The position numbers and the translations under genes are program-made. The notes beneath the pieces were generated by a model. It saw nothing but the letters and a program-made list of their open reading frames with translations. It was not told the origin of the DNA and did no database searches. Of a stretch of DNA of 64,000 nucleotides, positions 60,190 through 64,000 are shown in pieces. Source of the stretch: Bin55 sp965205545 (GTDB taxonomy: Bacteria; Pseudomonadota; Gammaproteobacteria; Pseudomonadales; Azotimanducaceae); assembly GCA_965205545.1 (NCBI GenBank), contig OZ242170.1, positions 1,426,001-1,490,000 of the forward strand. The letters run 5' to 3'. Position 1 is the first letter of the stretch; each line of letters starts with the position of its first letter.

Positions 60190-60603
60190 ATGGAAATTGA
60201 AGCTTTTGAGTCGTATTTGGACCGTCATGGATCGGATCCTGAAATGTGGCCGGCAAATGACGAATCGAAGCAAGTCATTCAACTCTTGAGCGACTCTGAA
60301 CCCGCACGTCAAATCCTGCAACATACTCAGCACCTCCATGGCATGCTGGAAACAGCCTTGCATGTTCGCGTTCCCATGGGCTTGGAGGCAAGAATTCTCG
60401 AAGCAGTGGGTTCCAGCAGGGAGAATTGGTGGACAAGCACGATTGCACAGTGGATTCTTAGACCGGCATTTGTTGCACTGCCGTTGCTTGTGGGATTCAT
60501 TATTGGATTGGCGGCGACGGACTCATCACTAGTTGTTGAGCATGAGCTGGCGACTGCTCAATTCGACGACCATAGCGACTTATTGGCAATTTCTAATGAA
60601 TAA
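60190..60603 (+). CDS. probable anti-sigma factor
   Basis: A 137-residue protein starting 7 nt after the sigma gene. Residues 1-90 are soluble and helical, 93-110 form one hydrophobic helix (FVALPLLVGFIIGLAAT), and a short acidic tail follows, as in small ECF-associated anti-sigma factors. Family not recognisable from residues alone; the zinc-binding HxxxCxxC motif is absent. The call rests on position, topology and coupling, with the next gene overlapping by 8 nt. Confidence 0.7.
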   Translation: MEIEAFESYLDRHGSDPEMWPANDESKQVIQLLSDSEPARQILQHTQHLHGMLETALHVRVPMGLEARILEAVGSSRENWWTSTIAQWILRPAFVALPLLVGFIIGLAATDSSLVVEHELATAQFDDHSDLLAISNE

Positions 60604-61093
60604 GCGACAACTTTGGATCGTCGCACTCTGCGGCTCAGTCTTTGTGAATCTGCTCTTGGCAGGCTATATCGTTGGCCGCGAAACGCAGGCAGCGAATCCA
60701 GCCTTTAGCCTCGATCCAACCTTTGGAATTCCCCGTTTGCTGCTGCATACATTGCCGGAAGATCGGGTCAGTGAGCTAATGTCCAGCATTGAACAGGAAC
60801 GTAGAGAACTGCGGCCACACTATAGAGAGTTGCGGCAGGCGCAATCCCAGTGGTACCGGGACTTTTTAGCCGAACCGTTTAACATCGAAGAGCTCACCAA
60901 GTCATCCACTCGTTACGGAACAGTGTATTGTGAAGCGCGCGAAAACACGGACCGCGTCTTTCTTATGATTGCAGAGCAGTTGACCCCGGAAGAACGCCAC
61001 CAAATGGTGGACTCCGCTCGACACGAGTGGCGGAGAGGTGAGAGTAGCTCTCGAAACAGGCAGAACTCCTCCACTCGCGACCGACGAGAGTAG
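60596..61093 (+). CDS. periplasmic sensor protein, CnrX/CpxP-like
   Basis: A 165-residue protein with one N-terminal membrane anchor (about 8-26) and a helical periplasmic domain. RELRPHYRELRQAQSQWYRDFLAEPFNIEEL (as RELRPHYRELRQ and DFLAEPFNIEEL) and LTPEERHQMVDSARHEWRR resemble the 'heavy-metal resistance / LTxxQ-like' sensors such as CnrX, CpxP and ZraP. The last 25 residues are Ser/Arg-rich. ATG at 60596 overlaps the anti-sigma stop by 8 nt. It would sense envelope or metal conditions and control the sigma factor through the anti-sigma protein. Confidence 0.72.
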   Translation: MNKRQLWIVALCGSVFVNLLLAGYIVGRETQAANPAFSLDPTFGIPRLLLHTLPEDRVSELMSSIEQERRELRPHYRELRQAQSQWYRDFLAEPFNIEELTKSSTRYGTVYCEARENTDRVFLMIAEQLTPEERHQMVDSARHEWRRGESSSRNRQNSSTRDRRE

Positions 61094-61108
61094 ACCTAAC
61101 AATCTGGC

Positions 61109-61693
61109 ATGGTCGAACTCGATCGATTCATTACAAGAACGATCGATGACTATCCAACAATGTGGAGTTTCTACGATCCACATTGGCGATCGCCCTGCGA
61201 AATGGGGGACCCTGTTGACCACAACGAAGCGCTTGTGGTTCCATGGCGTCCCATCGCACGACATGGAGCAGATGACTTCCAGGGCCTCGAGCGTGCTTTT
61301 GAGTGTGAAATACACCAGTCTGCAAAAGAATATTTCGGCGCCTATTGGTCAGGCTGCCTAGAGGCCAAAGCTGAAGAAGGCCATGTAAGCCTGATCCTGC
61401 TATGGAACATCGCCGACCGTGACCGTCTGCTTGAGAACCTTATTGGACATGCGATCGCACAACGACGTAGCAAGTCGCCGTTGAGTATTTTCTTCGCGTG
61501 CACCGATCCTGGATCCGATTTGTTTCTCGCGATCAACAACAACAGTGGCGAGATCCAATTGGAGCGACCCGGATACAAACCGGTCCGAACCGTGTGTGGC
61601 AGCCTAGGCGAATTCTTGAGCGGGCTCAGCCCCGCTCCTCCCTACATGCATCCCGAACGCGGTTCGTTGAAGTCCTTGTACCAAAGCGATTAG
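61109..61693 (+). CDS. syd: SecY-interacting protein Syd
   Basis: A 194-residue homologue of E. coli Syd, a cytoplasmic protein that binds SecY at the inner membrane. The alignment by eye is good in DFQGLERAFECEIHQSAKEYF, GAYWSGCLEA, ENLIGHAIAQRRSKSPLSIFFA (given in parts) and NNNSGEIQLE. The N-terminal ATG is 15 nt after the sensor stop. Length is slightly above the family's 181 aa. Syd is largely confined to Gammaproteobacteria, which supports the taxonomic assignment. Confidence 0.88.
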   Translation: MVELDRFITRTIDDYPTMWSFYDPHWRSPCEMGDPVDHNEALVVPWRPIARHGADDFQGLERAFECEIHQSAKEYFGAYWSGCLEAKAEEGHVSLILLWNIADRDRLLENLIGHAIAQRRSKSPLSIFFACTDPGSDLFLAINNNSGEIQLERPGYKPVRTVCGSLGEFLSGLSPAPPYMHPERGSLKSLYQSD

Positions 61694-62991
61694 TCAGCTT
61701 CCTGCTCTAATCTTTCCAGTGCGCGCTTATGCACATCGGGAAAGAACAGCAGAGTCACGGCGGCGCTTAGCAGAAGCAATATACCCATTGCCAAGAAGCC
61801 ATCATGCATGGCCATGTTAACGGAGGAATGTCCATAGAAATACGATCCTATTGACCGACTGAGATTCGCAAGGGACATATACACGGAAAACTGAGTCGCC
61901 GAAATTCGTTTTAGACAGATCGTCATGAATATTGCTATCGTCGCTACAAAGATCCACTGTCCAACAATGGATGCCGCAACGTACAAATAGACCAAATTCA
62001 TGGTCGCTATGTTGTAGTAGGAAATGCCTATCCATGCCCAAAAGCGAAGCGCCGCCCCCAGCAATAGCACGAGTATTAGGATTCTCTTTGCACCGAATCG
62101 ATCAATGAAGGGTCCAAATGCAATGCCAACCAACGCGGCCACAATCCCAACTGCGGACGCGAAGGCTGTGTAGACCTGCGGTTCGAATCCCAATACCTGA
62201 GTTGCATAGGCTGGAAACAGTGCAATCGCGATTCCGTCGTTTGCGCGGTTGAGGAATTCCATGACAACGAGCACCAAGCTCATAGGCAGAACAAAGGTGC
62301 GCAGAAGATCCCACAGGTTCTCGAACAGCGAGGCTTCCCGTCTGTGCTCGACGTGTGCCGCCGAACCTTCCGTCCAAGGAAGTTTGCGCTCCCCAGGTCG
62401 TTCTCGCACGACAACTGCCCACAACCAGATCAACGCGATTGTCAATGCGGCGACAAATGCAACCGTTCGCATATCGAAGGCAACCAACAAGAAACCGCTC
62501 AACGCACCAAACGCTGAGAACCCCAGCGTCTGGCCACAAGCCATGAATGCGTTTGCACGTCCCCTCTCGTTCTCGTGCAAGATGTCTATCGCCATGCCAT
62601 CAGTTGCAACATCTTGCGAAGCCGAGAACACGTTACAGATAAATCCAAAGACCGTTAGCGCCAAGATGGACGGATCGCCGCCAAAACTATAGAGGCCCAA
62701 GGAGACTAGGGAGCAAACCAATCCCGTCTGCGCAAGAATCACCCACGGACGTCGAAATCCCATTGGCAAGAACGTAAATCTGTCCATGAATGGGCCCACT
62801 AGAAACTTCCATGCCCACGGTAGACTTATCGTGCCGGCGTAAATGCCCAACTCCTTGACCGTAGCACCTTCAGCTGCCAGAAATGCGGGAATGGCAACGG
62901 AAAACAAGCCAATGGGTATTCCTTGGGCAAAGTAGAACGCAGTAAAGGTTGCAAAACGCAACCACTGCTGGGTACTGAGCGTTGTATCCAA
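61690..62991 (-). CDS. AmpG-like MFS transporter
   Basis: A 433-residue MFS permease with 12 predicted helices, of the AmpG/acetyl-CoA-transporter branch. FYFAQGIPIGLFSVAIPAFLA and AGTISLPWAWKFLVGPFMDRF are characteristic of AmpG-type proteins (N-terminal helices 1 and 2), and FSASQDVATDGMAIDIL is the diagnostic 'QDVATDAWA' segment of helix 4. AmpG imports anhydromuropeptides; with mpl and a cytoplasmic hexosaminidase in the window, murein recycling is a reasonable role, but other AmpG-branch substrates are possible. TTG start has AGGA about 7 nt before it. Its stop overlaps the syd stop by 4 nt. Confidence 0.85.
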   Translation of the reverse strand: MDTTLSTQQWLRFATFTAFYFAQGIPIGLFSVAIPAFLAAEGATVKELGIYAGTISLPWAWKFLVGPFMDRFTFLPMGFRRPWVILAQTGLVCSLVSLGLYSFGGDPSILALTVFGFICNVFSASQDVATDGMAIDILHENERGRANAFMACGQTLGFSAFGALSGFLLVAFDMRTVAFVAALTIALIWLWAVVVRERPGERKLPWTEGSAAHVEHRREASLFENLWDLLRTFVLPMSLVLVVMEFLNRANDGIAIALFPAYATQVLGFEPQVYTAFASAVGIVAALVGIAFGPFIDRFGAKRILILVLLLGAALRFWAWIGISYYNIATMNLVYLYVAASIVGQWIFVATIAIFMTICLKRISATQFSVYMSLANLSRSIGSYFYGHSSVNMAMHDGFLAMGILLLLSAAVTLLFFPDVHKRALERLEQEAD

Positions 62992-63093
62992 GATGAGTCC
63001 TACTCCCTAGTGCGAGGAATCAATTGTGGACGTGGAACAAGCACCAATTTCAATTTCTGAAACAGTTCCGCGATCGGTCGAGCTCGCGGTCCG

Positions 63094-63579
63094 TTACGGA
63101 CAATAGGACTTTTCCAGTTCCAGGAGGTATTTTTTCGTATCGAGACCCCCTCCAAATCCCGTGAGTGTGCCATTGCTCCCTATTACTCGGTGACATGGAA
63201 TCACGATTGCAATGGGATTGTGGTGGTTGGCCTGGCCCACTGCACGATAAGCTTTAGGCCTACCAATGCGTTCTGCCACTTCCCTGTAACTTCGCGTCGA
63301 TCCATAGGGAATCTGACGCAGTTCGTTCCACACACTCTTGTAGAAACCACTTGAAGACGCCTCGAATTCAATCGGGTAATCGAACTCGTGCCTCTTTCCA
63401 CCAAAATACTCTTCAAGCTGAGAGGCAATCCTTGAGAACAGCGAGTCGTTATTGACCCAACGCTCGCCTATGTGGTCCTCGAGCCTTCGTCCGACTAGGA
63501 AAGAAAGTTGACTCAGGCAGCCGTTAGTTCCCGCAAGGAGCAAGTCACCTACAGGGCTATTGACTACACGGTAATACAT
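63094..63579 (-). CDS. ogt: methylated-DNA--protein-cysteine methyltransferase
   Basis: A 161-residue suicide DNA-repair protein that accepts alkyl groups from O6-alkylguanine. The acceptor C129 is in IVIPCHRVIGSNG, and RAVGQANHHNPIAI is the upstream 'GxAxxxNP' element. YGSTRSYREVAERIGRPKA is the helix-turn-helix that binds DNA. There is no Ada N-terminal domain, so it is of the Ogt type. Upstream 100 nt with no other gene lies between it and the adjacent MFS gene. Confidence 0.93.
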   Translation of the reverse strand: MYYRVVNSPVGDLLLAGTNGCLSQLSFLVGRRLEDHIGERWVNNDSLFSRIASQLEEYFGGKRHEFDYPIEFEASSSGFYKSVWNELRQIPYGSTRSYREVAERIGRPKAYRAVGQANHHNPIAIVIPCHRVIGSNGTLTGFGGGLDTKKYLLELEKSYCP

Positions 63580-63716
63580 TGTGGGCGACCAAATCGTGTT
63601 TCGGTTCGCTCATTGTAGGTGCCCCGCTAGCAACGAACTTGCATCACACGGAATTCTTCCTCCGTGTCAAAAACAAACCTCGCACCTACCGAACAAGATC
63701 GGCAGCTTCTAAGCGT

Positions 63717-64000
63717 TCAATCAGGAAAGCGGAGGGTCGCTGATTCCACAGCTTCAAACACGCCTGGTCGTTCTTGATATGGATTGCTGTCGATCTTGAA
63801 GTATCGGCTGCGTTGCGTCCTATCAGCGTCATAGGGAGGTGTGAAAACGTCGATCATGCGGGTGAATTCGAACGCATGAAGTGCATGTATATTGCCCTTA
63901 TTGACTGTCAACGCGGCGATATCACCTGGTTTCATCTCCAGAGAGCGTTCTTCTTGTAGGAGTGGACGCTTCCGTTCGCTGACCTCCTGTAGCCTGTCGT
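63717..64000 (-). CDS. cysteamine/N-terminal-cysteine dioxygenase-like protein, 3' part
   Basis: The C-terminal part of a protein running off the right edge of the window; the frame stays open to base 64000. NKGNIHALHAFEFTRMIDVFTPPYD (as NKGNIHAL and RMIDVFTPPYD) and RSRYFKID resemble PCO/ADO-type thiol dioxygenases, whose hallmark segments are 'GNxHxx' and 'DVxxPPY'. They convert N-terminal cysteine or cysteamine to sulfinate. The iron-binding His pair would lie upstream, outside the window, with the His in GNIH as the third ligand. Only about 94 residues are visible, so the family call is tentative. Confidence 0.6.
   Translation of the reverse strand, partial: DRLQEVSERKRPLLQEERSLEMKPGDIAALTVNKGNIHALHAFEFTRMIDVFTPPYDADRTQRSRYFKIDSNPYQERPGVFEAVESATLRFPD

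Noticed and set aside
62181..62190. GTTCGAATCC, a tRNA T-loop-like sequence
   Set aside because: It is in the middle of the AmpG-like transporter gene, and no acceptor or anticodon stems fit around it.

Overview
The window reads as a chromosomal segment of a gammaproteobacterium, probably a free-living marine one. The evidence is a complete 13-gene nuo cluster with fused nuoCD and an E. coli-type NuoG, a syd gene (a family largely confined to Gammaproteobacteria), ribosomal protein THX, a TonB-dependent receptor, a TRAP transporter, and several acyl-CoA dehydrogenases. Base composition looks close to balanced, and many genes start with TTG or GTG. No tRNA, rRNA, insertion sequence, phage block or CRISPR array was seen. 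Both ends cut through genes.

Layout. 1-8.7 kb: the 3' part of mpl, an exported cyclase-family protein, a DmdC-like acyl-CoA dehydrogenase (minus strand), then apaG, a dctPQM TRAP transporter and an HRDIVLD-type acyltransferase. 8.7-14.6 kb (minus): a TonB receptor followed by a TPR-sulfotransferase, and a D-2-hydroxyacid dehydrogenase trailing the nuo operon. 14.6-29.1 kb (minus): nuoABCDEFGHIJKLMN, tightly coupled by overlapping stops and starts, behind a plausible sigma70 promoter. 29.4-36 kb (plus): a large TlpA-type lipoprotein with a perfect terminator, small membrane and unknown proteins, a Gfo/Idh/MocA oxidoreductase with a ThuA-like protein, and a phage-type cupin. 36-43 kb (minus): clpB with a sigma32-like promoter, a non-coding stretch holding a parS-like palindrome, qmcA-nfeD, and a pair of acyl-CoA dehydrogenases. 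43-46.8 kb: nadE, an MBL-fold protein that has lost its metal ligands, and the tiny thx gene. 46.3-53 kb: a coiled-coil winged-helix protein, nitroreductase, amidase, a TonB-domain lipoprotein, a phytanoyl-CoA-type dioxygenase coupled to a small conserved protein, and an exported unknown. 53-56.8 kb (minus): GNAT, lumazine synthase, a cytoplasmic GH20 hexosaminidase and an overlapping NahK-like kinase. 56.9-64 kb: an MFS-PlsC fusion, an EF-hand protein with an ECF sigma / anti-sigma / periplasmic sensor module, syd, an AmpG-like MFS, ogt, and the 3' end of a thiol-dioxygenase-like gene.

Themes: respiration and NAD supply (nuo, nadE), acyl-CoA oxidation, amino-sugar salvage (mpl, GH20 plus kinase, AmpG-like carrier), phospholipid acylation, and envelope stress or sensing. 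The most unusual signals are the parS-like palindrome, the metal-ligand-less MBL protein, the unannotated-size thx gene, the duplicated acidic TlpA lipoprotein, and the 19-bp dyad before the Gfo/Idh/MocA gene.
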